From contig JANQHE010000038.1 in the NCBI GenBank assembly GCA_028282785.1, positions 91,788 through 155,787 on the forward strand: DNA of 64,000 bases. Direction: 5' to 3'. Numbering within the stretch: position 1 is the first letter of the stretch; the number at the start of each line of letters is the position of its first letter. The notes below the pieces were generated by a model. That model was given only the letters and a program-made list of their open reading frames with translations. It had not been told where the DNA came from and did not search any database. The stretch is from Bacteroidales bacterium. GTDB taxonomy: Bacteria > Bacteroidota > Bacteroidia > Bacteroidales > UBA12077. The translations under genes were made by a program, and so were the position numbers. Shown here one piece after another: positions 1 to 9,561 of the stretch.

Positions 1-357
1 AATTGATTCTATAAAAATCTCTCCAATATTAGGATTTTCAACACCATCACTTTTTAGTAAAAAATTAACCAAAAAGGCATTTAGAAATCCATACATAATA
101 ATTGATATTACAGATACAATTGCAACTTTACCCATTAATTCTGAATATAGTAACATAATATCCTCTAAATTAGTGAAGTCTTGTCTGTAAAATTCCCAAA
201 ATCCCAATTGATATAATACCATCTGAATTGCAAATACTGCAATAAAACTAGAAATAAATAATACCAGGAATTTCTTGAAATAAACTTTAAAAATAGTTGA
301 TATTACCGTATCAACTTCCATTGATTTGTACAAACTGTGTTTTTTAATATCAATCAT
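1..357 (-). CDS. Membrane protein, C-terminus beyond window edge
   Basis: The minus strand is open from an ATG at 357 to the left edge (119 codons, no stop), so only the N-terminal part is visible. It starts MIDIKKHSLYKSMEVDTVIS and has two clear hydrophobic stretches, around residues 30-52 and 76-100, separated by a polar, Tyr/Phe-rich segment. I do not recognise a family with confidence; the layout resembles uncharacterised multi-pass Bacteroidota membrane proteins. It is divergent from the sensor-like gene at 524, with 166 bp of AT-rich DNA between them. Confidence 0.6.
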   Translation of the reverse strand, partial: MIDIKKHSLYKSMEVDTVISTIFKVYFKKFLVLFISSFIAVFAIQMVLYQLGFWEFYRQDFTNLEDIMLLYSELMGKVAIVSVISIIMYGFLNAFLVNFLLKSDGVENPNIGEIFIESI

Positions 358-523
358 TGCTTTATTTTTTGATTACATGTACGAAATTAAAGCTTTTTAA
401 AGAATTTTACTTAATGTTTTAATGATCTAATATTAAAAGTTTTGTAAAAAAATATTTAAATCTTTACTACTAATTTCTTTTTTATTAACTTAACCATCGT
501 TTTTCAATCAAAAAATCATCATT

Positions 524-1516
524 ATGGACAAGAGTTCAAAACGGAAATCAATCTTCAGAATGCTATTTGTTAAAGTTACTTTGATTGTACTTTTGCTTAA
601 TGTCATTTTAGCTGTTATTACTATTCAGGATGCAATTAACATTCAATTACAAAGTGAACAGGAGCTTCGACAAAAAATACGAAATGAAATAATAGGTATT
701 AGTGATTTTCAGGTTTCCGCTTTAAAAACCTTTGAAAAATCATTTTATGATATTCAGAAAGAAGCCTTGGATAAAATAACCAATCAATACAGAGATCTTC
801 GTTCGGTTAATTTAAATAATGAGTTAAGAGCATTAGGCTTGGATTCAACATTTCATGATTTATATATTATCGAAGATAATATTGTAGTAAATACAACTTA
901 TACACCGGATTGGGGATTAGATTTTTCAGCATTTGGTGAAGAGCACATAAATCATTTGAATAAAATATTAAGATCAAAAACATTTCATGCGGAAAGATTT
1001 CAGTTTGAATCTTCCACAAAAAGGTTAAAATCATATTCATATAAGTCATCACCTGATGGAAGTTTTTTAATTGAAATTGGTAGTTACTCAGAGGTTGCAG
1101 ATAAGATAATGGAAATGTTCATTAATCGATTAAAACAAATTACTGCAGAAAACAAAAATATAGTTTCTGTAAATTACTGGTTTGGTAATACTGATTATCA
1201 ATTTCCGCTCATTGATGAACCATTAAACAGGTATATTCCTGATAGTTTGATTATACAATCATTTAATGAGAAAGCAGACCAGGAATCAAACTTCAACATC
1301 AAAAAACAGGAATTAAATGCAGAATTCATGTATATCGAACAAGATCCTTCAACCAGGCTTCCTGATTTTGCCTTGTCTATTATTATTGATATTACTAATA
1401 AAAATGATCCTATATTGAAGATAGTAAAAAGACAGGCACTATTTGCTTTAAGTTTCTTATTATTATTGATAGGGGCCATATTTATAACCATAAGATCGTT
1501 AAAAAAACATCAATAA
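524..1516 (+). CDS. Orphan membrane sensor-like protein (two TMs around an extracytoplasmic domain)
   Basis: The 330-residue protein has a basic N-terminus, a transmembrane segment at about residues 15-34, a long extracytoplasmic region (about 35-300) that starts with a helical Gln/Glu-rich stretch, and a second transmembrane segment at about 305-323, then only a short basic tail. This is the plan of the sensory half of histidine kinases and chemoreceptors (Cache-like), but no HAMP, kinase, GGDEF or methyl-accepting domain follows. The stop is followed at once by a terminator hairpin, so the missing output module looks natural rather than lost by a nearby frameshift. The Cache assignment rests on layout only. 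Function is unknown. Confidence 0.6.
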   Translation: MDKSSKRKSIFRMLFVKVTLIVLLLNVILAVITIQDAINIQLQSEQELRQKIRNEIIGISDFQVSALKTFEKSFYDIQKEALDKITNQYRDLRSVNLNNELRALGLDSTFHDLYIIEDNIVVNTTYTPDWGLDFSAFGEEHINHLNKILRSKTFHAERFQFESSTKRLKSYSYKSSPDGSFLIEIGSYSEVADKIMEMFINRLKQITAENKNIVSVNYWFGNTDYQFPLIDEPLNRYIPDSLIIQSFNEKADQESNFNIKKQELNAEFMYIEQDPSTRLPDFALSIIIDITNKNDPILKIVKRQALFALSFLLLLIGAIFITIRSLKKHQ

Positions 1517-1545
1517 GGGGGCCTTAAGCCCCTTTAATTTTTAGA
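1515..1545 (+). terminator. Rho-independent terminator
   Basis: A GGGGC/GCCCC stem, extended by A-T pairs, with a five-base loop and followed by a T-rich run, begins at the stop codon of the orphan sensor gene. Confidence 0.7.
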
Positions 1546-1564
1546 ATTTTATAGCTTAAGTCAT

Positions 1565-2812
1565 ATGAATACGGTATTCGTAAAAGATATTCAATATTAT
1601 AAATTCTGCTTATATGGTTTTTTTAAGAACTTACGTTTTTTCGAACCGTTCTTAATATTGTTTTTTCTTGAAAAGGATATCTCTTTTCTACAAATTGGAA
1701 TTATTTATTCAATTCGTGAAATTCTAATAAATATATTAGAAATACCTTCCGGAATTCTTGCCGATGCATTTGGAAGGAAAAAAACTCTTATTTCATCTTT
1801 TATTTTTTATATTATATCATTCCTGATATTCTACTTTACGCGAACATTTTTTAGTTTTATAATTGCCATAATATTTTATGCAATAGGCGATGCTTTCAGA
1901 ACCGGAAATCATAAAGCAATGATTTTTGAGTATTTAAGTATAAAGGGTTGGAAAGATCAACGGACCCATTATTATGGCCATACCAGGTCCTGGTCACAAT
2001 TTGGGTCGGCTATTTCATCCTTAGCTGCAGCAGGTATTGTTTTTTACAGCGGTAACTACAATACCATATTTCTGATGTCTGTTATTCCTTACATTATTGA
2101 TGTTTTAATTGTTTCAACCTATCCAAAACAACTGGATTTAGTTAAAGGTGAGCTTTCTTCAAAAAAAATAAAAGACAGGTTTGTATCAATATTTAGTGAT
2201 ATTAGTTATTCATTTAGGAAAATAAGTATTTTAAAGGCTATAACGAACTTATCCGTACACAGCGGATTTCACCGCTCCATAAAGGATTATCTTCAACCTG
2301 TTATCCAAACTTTTGCCCTTTCATTACCATTTTTTCTTTACTTTTCAGATAATCAGAGATCTGCTATTTTAATTGGTATAACTTACTTTGGTATCTATTT
2401 ACTTACTTCTTTTATAACCAGAAGAGCAGGCAAATTAAAGGATCGATTAAAATCAATGGAGAATTCATTAAATCTTACAATGTATTTAGGGTTTATTTTT
2501 GCCTTGCTATGCGGCATTTTCTTTCATTATGGTTTTTTTCTGGCATCAATAATCTTATATGTTCTGATTTTTCTGGTAGAAAATCTTAGGAATCCGATTG
2601 GCGTAGCTTATGTAAGTGATTTATATAAAGATGCTGTTTTAGCAACTGCACTATCTTTAAACTCTCAGTCTAAAAGTTTAATTACAGCGATCGTTGCACC
2701 ATTGCTTGGGTTTATTGCTGATAGATTTGGTGTTGGTATTTCCTTATCTGTTATTGCCGGATTAATTGTGATCTTAAGTCCCCTGTTTATTGTTAAATCC
2801 GAAAACGATTAG
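1565..2812 (+). CDS. MFS transporter
   Basis: This 415-residue, very hydrophobic protein has about 12 predicted membrane helices. The loop after the second helix carries GILADAFGRKKT, the GxLaDrxGrkxx motif A of the major facilitator superfamily, and a related GFIADRFG motif occurs near residue 390. The substrate cannot be told from sequence. The gene has its own start 20 bp after the preceding terminator, and its stop overlaps the convergent tsaD stop by 4 bp, so no terminator separates the two. Confidence 0.8.
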   Translation: MNTVFVKDIQYYKFCLYGFFKNLRFFEPFLILFFLEKDISFLQIGIIYSIREILINILEIPSGILADAFGRKKTLISSFIFYIISFLIFYFTRTFFSFIIAIIFYAIGDAFRTGNHKAMIFEYLSIKGWKDQRTHYYGHTRSWSQFGSAISSLAAAGIVFYSGNYNTIFLMSVIPYIIDVLIVSTYPKQLDLVKGELSSKKIKDRFVSIFSDISYSFRKISILKAITNLSVHSGFHRSIKDYLQPVIQTFALSLPFFLYFSDNQRSAILIGITYFGIYLLTSFITRRAGKLKDRLKSMENSLNLTMYLGFIFALLCGIFFHYGFFLASIILYVLIFLVENLRNPIGVAYVSDLYKDAVLATALSLNSQSKSLITAIVAPLLGFIADRFGVGISLSVIAGLIVILSPLFIVKSEND

Positions 2813-3828
2813 TACGGGAACCTGGCTAATGGAGCAATATCCTGGCTTGCAAAATCCTTATTAAGATATTTATAATATCCTGTAATAGCTATCATTGCGG
2901 CATTATCTGTTGTAAATTTAAATTCAGGAATAAAAGTTTTCCAACTATACTTAGCTGCATTATCCAGTAAAGCATTTCGTAATCCTGAATTTGCAGAAAC
3001 CCCTCCGGCTACTGCAATTCTGTTAATTCCTGTTTGTTTAACAGCTAATTTCAGCTTATCCATTAAAATATCAATAATAGTAAACTGTATACTCGCACAA
3101 AGATCATTCATATTTTCCTGTACAAAATTTGGGTTTACTCTAATGCTATCTCTAATAAAGTACAAAAATGATGTTTTCAATCCGCTAAAACTATAATCCA
3201 AATCCTTAATTCTTGGTTTACTGAATGTAAAAGCCTCCGGATTACCATTTTGAGCATTTTTATCAACTACCGGACCTCCTGGGTAAGGTAACCCAATTAC
3301 TTTTGCACATTTATCAAACGCTTCTCCTGCTGCATCATCAATCGTTTGCCCAATAACTTCCATCTGAAGATAATTTTTTACGAGCACAATTTGAGTATGG
3401 CCTCCGGAAACCAGTAAGCATAAAAACGGAAATTCAGGAATATCTTTTTCTTTTTCTAACTCTTTAATAAAATGTACTAAAATGTGTGCTTGAAGATGAT
3501 TAATTTCTATTAATGGTATATCCATTGCCAGCGAAAAAGATTTGGCAAATGAAGTTCCAACAAGTAACGAACCTAAAAGTCCTGGTCCACGGGTAAAGGC
3601 TACAGCATTAATTTCATCCTTGGATATATCAGCAGATTTTATTGCCTGATCAACAACCGGAATTATATTTTGTTGATGAGCCCTTGATGCAAGCTCCGGC
3701 ACAACTCCTCCATAGGCCTTATGAACATTCTGATTAGCTATTATATTTGATAATAGATAACCATTTTTAATAATTGCCGCCGAAGTATCATCACAAGATG
3801 ATTCAATCCCAAGTATTGTAATGTCCAT
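2809..3828 (-). CDS. tsaD: tRNA N6-adenosine threonylcarbamoyltransferase TsaD
   Basis: TsaD transfers the threonylcarbamoyl group to A37 of ANN-decoding tRNAs, acting with TsaB, TsaE and TsaC-made threonylcarbamoyl-AMP in the cytoplasm. The 339-residue length is typical. The N-terminus carries GIESSCDDTSAA of the ASKHA fold. The metal-binding HxxxH is His111 and His115 (NHLQAH). SGGHTQ lies at about residues 141-146 and GGVSANSG at about 275-282, both nucleotide-site signatures. tsaD stands divergently next to tamB, an arrangement I know from other Bacteroidota. The other t6A genes are not in the window. Confidence 0.97.
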   Translation of the reverse strand: MDITILGIESSCDDTSAAIIKNGYLLSNIIANQNVHKAYGGVVPELASRAHQQNIIPVVDQAIKSADISKDEINAVAFTRGPGLLGSLLVGTSFAKSFSLAMDIPLIEINHLQAHILVHFIKELEKEKDIPEFPFLCLLVSGGHTQIVLVKNYLQMEVIGQTIDDAAGEAFDKCAKVIGLPYPGGPVVDKNAQNGNPEAFTFSKPRIKDLDYSFSGLKTSFLYFIRDSIRVNPNFVQENMNDLCASIQFTIIDILMDKLKLAVKQTGINRIAVAGGVSANSGLRNALLDNAAKYSWKTFIPEFKFTTDNAAMIAITGYYKYLNKDFASQDIAPLARFPY

Positions 3829-3921
3829 TTAGTCCTTAGATTTTGAGTATATTATAATTTTTTTTGCTTCTTTTGCGTTAGAGATTCAAAGAGCAAAAGT
3901 ATTAAAAAAATATATAAAATA

Positions 3922-6900
3922 TTGATTATTTTTTTGTTGGTATTACTTGCTATACCTACAGTTGCTTTCTTTATACTTCAAAATAAGCAAATCCAAACAT
4001 ACCTTACTCAGCGAATTGCAGATGAGATTTCAGAAAATCTGGAAGCTAAAATTGAAGTTGAATCTGTCAATTTCAGATTCTTTAACAAAGTGATCTTAAA
4101 AAATGTTTATGTGGAAGATCAACTTAAAGATACTTTGTTTTATTCGGGTGAAATGATTTGTAACTTAAGCAAGTTGGATAGAAAGAAAAAGATCATAGAT
4201 ATTAAGAATATTGACTTGTACAATGCCAGAATATATCTCCATAAATTCGATACATTAAAACCTATCAATTTAAAATTCTCCGATGAACCATTAACCGTTC
4301 AGGATTCAATAAACTTAAACGATTCAACACCTCAGGATAAAAAATGGAGAGTTTCATTTAAAAATATTGAAATGCACCAATCGGTGTTTTGGTTTAAATC
4401 GGTTCGTAAAAAAGAAAAACCGGAAGGAGTAATAAACTTTAATGACTTAGTATGCTATATTGAAGATTTGGATGTACGGGATCTTAAAGTTGAAAATGGT
4501 GTTGTAGATTTTTATGCTAAAAAACTGAAATTTAAAGAAAAAACTGGCTTTACTGCTTACAATGTTAAGTTTCATATGAGTATTGGTAAAAAACACATGA
4601 TTTTCAAAAATGTTAAAATCAGAACTCCTTATTCGTATATAAATTCAGATTCTCTTGTTTTCAGACATAAAAATTATGATGTATATCAACAATTTGCAAA
4701 GAATGTCCATTTGGATTTTGCATTTCAGGAATCTAACTTAAGTTTTATAGATCTAGGCTATTATGTTGGTATATTCAAGGGAATTGAGCTTAATACAGTG
4801 CTTTCCGGAAGGGTACATAGTAAACTTAACACATTCAAAGGAGAAGATGTTACTTTTCATATAGGCGAACAGACCGAATTGATTACTGATTTTAGCTTAA
4901 ATGGTTTACCAAATCATAATGAAATGTTCATTTTTGCTGATTTCAAAAAATTAACTACACAAGCTCAGGATTTTGAGATTATTAACAGGTTTTTTAAAAA
5001 TAAAAAGGGAATTTCGGTTCCGGAGAGTTTCGAAAAACTTGGTATTGTTCATTATAAAGGAAATTTTGCCGGATTCTACGATAATTTTGTTACGTACGGA
5101 AAATTTACTTCAAATTTAGGTAATGCTTCAACAGACCTTTCATTACGACCCGATACATCCCAAACCTTAGCTTTTAGTGGGAACCTTGCTACAAAAAACT
5201 TCAATGTTGGAGAGTTGTTTCCTCAAACCGAACGAATCGGTGAGATTAGTATGGATGCTAATATAAACGGATCAATTAATTCGAAGAAAAAAATTAATGC
5301 TACAACGAAAGGAATAGTTCACAACATTGAAATTAATAAATATAACTATCAAAATGTTCAAATAGATGGTTTGTTAACAGAAAGAACTTATGATGGTTTT
5401 GTAAGTATTTCCGATCCAAATATTGAATTGAATTTCCAGGGAGGCATTGATTTCTCAAAAGAAATTCCAAGTTTCAATTTTACTGCATCTGTTCCAAATA
5501 CAGATTTATATGGTTTAAATATTGACACCAAAGATAGTACAGCAAATCTATCGTTTGATGTAACCGCAAATTTTGAAGGAATTGATATTGATAATGCTGT
5601 AGGTGAAATAAAGTTTAGTAATACAAGACTAAGAAAGTTAAGTACCGACATGGTATTTGATACTTTAATGCTTGTATCTGAACATATTGCCGACACACAT
5701 AGAATCGTACTAAAATCGGATTATATCGACACCAGGCTTATCGGAACCTACAAGTCAAGTACATTAATTCAATCAATTAAAAATCTTTATTTTAACTACC
5801 TTCCTAATTTGGTAAAAAGTCCTGACGATACATTAAGTGTTGATTATAACAATCACTTCTCATTAAACTTACAATTAAAAAAGACCCATTTATTAAGCAG
5901 CTTTTTTCTACCAAGTGTTTATTTAGCAAATAATTCTAATTTAGAGTTAAGCTATAATGCCGATGAAAAAAGTTTGTATTTAAATGCATTTACCAAAGAA
6001 TTAAAATATAAAAACCATACTTTTTCTGATTTTAGCGCGTCCATTTTTTCAAATGATAGCATATTTACTGCATTTACTAAATGTGAAAGCTTTCTTTTAA
6101 ATAATTATTTTGAGCTGGAAAATTTCAAAACAACCTCGTTAACTCACAGGAATAATATTGATGTGAAAATCGATTGGCAAAATACTGATACAACCGCCTA
6201 TGAAGGTAAAATTCTCGCATCAACACTAATTAAACAAAAAATACCATATGATGATCCTTCCTATAGAATCACAATATTGCCTTCGCAAGTTATTGTAAAC
6301 GATTCTCTTTGGTATATAAACAAGTCACAAATAAATATTGATACAACCTCAATCTTCTTTAACCAGTTTAGAATTAATCATGGTAATCAAAATTTTGTCA
6401 TAGATGGTAAAGCATCTGAAAACCCTGCTGATACTTTATTTTTTGAGTTTGGAAACTTAAACTTATCACATCTTAATATAATTACTAAAGAAAAAAAATT
6501 AGACTTTGAAGGTATTATAAATGGAAAGGCTAACTTTTCAAGTATTTTTAATAATCCTTTGTTCTATTCGGATATTGAAATAGATAACCTTGTTTTAAAT
6601 GATGAGGAATTTGGACAAACTCAAATTTATAGCAGATGGATCGAGCGTATCAATGCGATTCAATTAGAAGCATCTACTTTGCATGGCGATAAAAGAACCA
6701 TAAATATTTCCGGAAACTACTATCCTGAAGAGAAAGACATAATGTTTAACATTGTTTTGGACAAATTAGGACTAAATGTTTTAAATCCTTATTTAAGCGG
6801 ATTTGCTTCAGAGATATCAGGTCAAAGTGATGGAACTGTCCTTGTTACAGGATCATTAAACAAACCAATTTTTAACGGAAGTTTGTATATGCAAGATGCA

Positions 6901-8370
6901 GCTATGAATATTGATTACATTAAAACCAGGTATAAATTCACAACAGAAGTATATGTTGAAAATAACTCATTGGTTTTTAAAGATGTTAACACATTTGATC
7001 CTTATAATAACAAGGGAATAACGAATGGTTTTATAAAATTCGGCCCGAATAAAAATATAAATTTCGATTTCAGAATTGATGCTGATAATGTTCTATCTTT
7101 AAATACAGATAATAACGACAATGAATCATTTTTCGGAACTGCTTTTATGTCAGGAATTGTAAAAATAACCGGTGATAGGGAAAATACATTTTTAGATATT
7201 TCTGCCAGAACCGAAAAAAACACAAAAATAAATATTCCGCTAACAAGGTTTCAGGATAGTGAATATGGAAACTTTTTAACATTCGTAAATAAAAAAGAGA
7301 GTATCGACTCCAATGAACCAGAATACAATGTTAACTACTCTGGTTTCAGATTAAACTTTGATCTTGAAGTTACTCCAGATGCTGAAGCTTTATTAATTTT
7401 TGACTCTAAAATCGGTGATATAATACGGAGTAAAGGAGAAGGTGATATCAAGATGGAAATCGATTCAGATAATGATTTTAAAATGTATGGTGATTTCAAC
7501 ATAGAAGAAGGAGATTATTTATTTACACTTCAGAATGTGATCAACAAGAAATTCGAAATCGAAAGAGGTGGAAGTATAGTATGGAACGGAGAACCTAATG
7601 TAGCTAATATAGATATTGAAGCAATTTATAGAATAAGGACCTCTCTTAGTACCTTAATCGACTCTACAACTTCATATTATTCTGATGACGACTATCGAAA
7701 AAGAATTCCCGTTGACTGTCAAATATTCTTAACTAACAGATTATTAAATCCTGATATTAGATTCAACATCGATCTTCCAACCGCAGATGAAGAAGCTAAA
7801 ACATTATTGCAAACAGCAATAAATACTGAGGAAAAGCTTAATAAGCAATTTCTTTCATTATTGGTATTAAATACATTTATCAGAGAACAAAGCGACACGG
7901 AAAGCTCTTCAGCTTCAACTAATTCTGCCGGACTGGGAACTGTAACAACCAGTGAATTATTATCAAATCAATTAAGTCATTGGTTATCACAAATAAGTGA
8001 TGAATGGGATCTTGGGGTGAATTATAGGCCTGGGGATGAAATTACGAGAGACCAGGTTGAAGTAGCATTATCTACCCAAATATTTGATGACCGGGTTAGT
8101 ATTGATGGTAATGTTGGATATGGTGGACAAACAGTTGATCAGGCCAGCAATATAGTAGGTGATGTTAATATTGAAGTAAAATTAAATAAAAGCGGAAAAC
8201 TACGTTTGCGAGCATTTAATGAATCTAATGACAAACAAATATATGAAAATGCTCCTTATACTCAAGGTGTTGGTATCTTTTACAGAGAAGAGTTTAGTTC
8301 ATTTTCGGAACTAATGAATAAATTTTGGAACAAAATTAGCAGGAAAGAAAAAGAAGAAAAAAACGATTAA
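3922..8370 (+). CDS. tamB: Translocation/assembly module TamB (DUF490 family)
   Basis: TamB-like proteins are inner-membrane-anchored, beta-rich periplasmic bridges used in outer-membrane assembly and lipid transport. This one has 1482 residues. It has one N-terminal membrane anchor (first ~20 residues), a long repetitive beta-strand region with alternating Asn/Asp-Ile/Leu patterns, and a C-terminal DUF490 block (about 1140-1480) with KGEGDIKMEIDSDNDF, GDYLF and GEPNVANIDIEAIYRIRTSL. No ATG is in a suitable place. The coordinate given is a TTG, but the frame is open upstream to 3847, and an ATT at 3901 would add a basic KKYIKI leader before the anchor, the usual layout for this family. No TamA/BamA gene is visible nearby. 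Confidence 0.9.
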   Translation: MIIFLLVLLAIPTVAFFILQNKQIQTYLTQRIADEISENLEAKIEVESVNFRFFNKVILKNVYVEDQLKDTLFYSGEMICNLSKLDRKKKIIDIKNIDLYNARIYLHKFDTLKPINLKFSDEPLTVQDSINLNDSTPQDKKWRVSFKNIEMHQSVFWFKSVRKKEKPEGVINFNDLVCYIEDLDVRDLKVENGVVDFYAKKLKFKEKTGFTAYNVKFHMSIGKKHMIFKNVKIRTPYSYINSDSLVFRHKNYDVYQQFAKNVHLDFAFQESNLSFIDLGYYVGIFKGIELNTVLSGRVHSKLNTFKGEDVTFHIGEQTELITDFSLNGLPNHNEMFIFADFKKLTTQAQDFEIINRFFKNKKGISVPESFEKLGIVHYKGNFAGFYDNFVTYGKFTSNLGNASTDLSLRPDTSQTLAFSGNLATKNFNVGELFPQTERIGEISMDANINGSINSKKKINATTKGIVHNIEINKYNYQNVQIDGLLTERTYDGFVSISDPNIELNFQGGIDFSKEIPSFNFTASVPNTDLYGLNIDTKDSTANLSFDVTANFEGIDIDNAVGEIKFSNTRLRKLSTDMVFDTLMLVSEHIADTHRIVLKSDYIDTRLIGTYKSSTLIQSIKNLYFNYLPNLVKSPDDTLSVDYNNHFSLNLQLKKTHLLSSFFLPSVYLANNSNLELSYNADEKSLYLNAFTKELKYKNHTFSDFSASIFSNDSIFTAFTKCESFLLNNYFELENFKTTSLTHRNNIDVKIDWQNTDTTAYEGKILASTLIKQKIPYDDPSYRITILPSQVIVNDSLWYINKSQINIDTTSIFFNQFRINHGNQNFVIDGKASENPADTLFFEFGNLNLSHLNIITKEKKLDFEGIINGKANFSSIFNNPLFYSDIEIDNLVLNDEEFGQTQIYSRWIERINAIQLEASTLHGDKRTINISGNYYPEEKDIMFNIVLDKLGLNVLNPYLSGFASEISGQSDGTVLVTGSLNKPIFNGSLYMQDAAMNIDYIKTRYKFTTEVYVENNSLVFKDVNTFDPYNNKGITNGFIKFGPNKNINFDFRIDADNVLSLNTDNNDNESFFGTAFMSGIVKITGDRENTFLDISARTEKNTKINIPLTRFQDSEYGNFLTFVNKKESIDSNEPEYNVNYSGFRLNFDLEVTPDAEALLIFDSKIGDIIRSKGEGDIKMEIDSDNDFKMYGDFNIEEGDYLFTLQNVINKKFEIERGGSIVWNGEPNVANIDIEAIYRIRTSLSTLIDSTTSYYSDDDYRKRIPVDCQIFLTNRLLNPDIRFNIDLPTADEEAKTLLQTAINTEEKLNKQFLSLLVLNTFIREQSDTESSSASTNSAGLGTVTTSELLSNQLSHWLSQISDEWDLGVNYRPGDEITRDQVEVALSTQIFDDRVSIDGNVGYGGQTVDQASNIVGDVNIEVKLNKSGKLRLRAFNESNDKQIYENAPYTQGVGIFYREEFSSFSELMNKFWNKISRKEKEEKND

Positions 8371-8379
8371 TGTTTTTTA

Positions 8380-8387
8380 TAACTTTG
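8380..8387 (+). promoter_or_regulatory. Bacteroidota -7 promoter box upstream of exbB
   Basis: TAACTTTG matches the Bacteroidota primary-sigma -7 consensus TAnnTTTG and lies 66 bp before the exbB start. No convincing -33 TTTG sits 19-21 bp upstream, so the call rests on the -7 box and position. Confidence 0.45.
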
Positions 8388-8453
8388 TAGGGTTTAATTT
8401 TAAAATATTAATCCGTTTAAATCGTTTAATAAACACATTAAATATATCTTAAT

Positions 8454-9155
8454 ATGACAAATCTTTTCATGTTATTGCAAATTAGCTTAACTGATACAAC
8501 AAATACAAATATTGCAGAAGGAAACGGTGAATTACAATTACGTTTTTGGGAACTTGCATTTAAGGGTGGTTGGATAATGATTCCTATAGTAATTTTATCT
8601 ATTGTTGCAGTTTATATTTTTATTGAAAGATATTTTGCAATAAAAAAGGCATCCCAGACTGATATAAATTTCATGAATAAAATTAAAGATTATATACACG
8701 ACGATAAAATAGACTCAGCAATGGCTCTATGTCAATCAACTCAAAGCCCGGTTGCCAGAATGATCGAAAAAGGCTTGCAGAGAATCGGTCGTCCGTTAAA
8801 TGATATTAATGCTGCTATTGAAAATATAGGTAATTTGGAGATTTCTAAATTAGAAAAGAACTTACCTGCTTTGGCAACAGTTTCGGGTGCTGCTCCAATG
8901 ATTGGTTTTCTTGGAACTGTTATGGGTATGATCCGTGCATTCTATGACATGTCAAATGCTGGTAATAACATTGATGTTAGTTTGTTATCAAATGGTATTT
9001 ATACAGCAATGGTAACTACGGTTGCCGGTTTGATGGTTGGAATTATAGGATATCTGGCATATAATATTTTAGTTGCAAGAGTAGAAAAAGTCGTATTCCA
9101 GTTAGAAGCAAATACATCGGAATTCATGGATCTTCTGAACGAACCTGTAGAATAA
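8454..9155 (+). CDS. exbB: MotA/TolQ/ExbB proton channel family protein
   Basis: ExbB forms the inner-membrane proton channel that, with ExbD, energises TonB for outer-membrane import. The 233 residues show the family plan: one membrane helix at about 38-60, a cytoplasmic loop, then two helices at about 135-160 and 180-205. The family core is seen as LATVSGAAPMIGFLGTVMGM and the TAMVTTVAGLMVGI segment. It is the first gene of an exbB-exbD-tonB operon, with six bases to exbD. TolQ is the alternative, but a TonB-like third gene and the absence of tolB/pal favour ExbB. Confidence 0.9.
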   Translation: MTNLFMLLQISLTDTTNTNIAEGNGELQLRFWELAFKGGWIMIPIVILSIVAVYIFIERYFAIKKASQTDINFMNKIKDYIHDDKIDSAMALCQSTQSPVARMIEKGLQRIGRPLNDINAAIENIGNLEISKLEKNLPALATVSGAAPMIGFLGTVMGMIRAFYDMSNAGNNIDVSLLSNGIYTAMVTTVAGLMVGIIGYLAYNILVARVEKVVFQLEANTSEFMDLLNEPVE

Positions 9156-9161
9156 ATAATT

Positions 9162-9560
9162 ATGGCTCTAAAAAGAAGAAGTAAAGTAAATCCAAATTTT
9201 AGTATGTCGTCGATGACCGATATTGTGTTTCTATTGCTTATATTCTTTATGGTAACATCAACGTTAATTGCACCTAATGCATTAAAACTGTTATTACCTA
9301 AAAGTTCTCATCAAACGTCAGCCAGTGCAATAACAACAATATCAATAACTGAAGATTTAAATTATTATATTGAAACTACCCAAGTTCCTCTTGAAGATAT
9401 TGAAGGTATCTTACAACATAGGTTTCAATCTCAAGGCGTTGAAGAACCTACAATTTCTTTACATTGTGATCAAAATATTCCTGTACATGCAATGGTACGT
9501 ATAATGAATATTGCAAAAGATAATAAGTGGAGATTAATTCTGGCAACACAAGCAAATTAA
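9162..9560 (+). CDS. exbD: ExbD/TolR family biopolymer transport protein
   Basis: The 132-residue protein has a short basic cytoplasmic N-terminus and one membrane helix at about 19-38 with the family signature SSMTDIVFLLLIFFMVTS. Asp20 is the conserved proton-relay residue. A small periplasmic domain follows. The stop is separated from the next gene by one base, so translation is probably coupled. It works with the preceding ExbB-like channel. Confidence 0.92.
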   Translation: MALKRRSKVNPNFSMSSMTDIVFLLLIFFMVTSTLIAPNALKLLLPKSSHQTSASAITTISITEDLNYYIETTQVPLEDIEGILQHRFQSQGVEEPTISLHCDQNIPVHAMVRIMNIAKDNKWRLILATQAN

Positions 9561-9561
9561 T

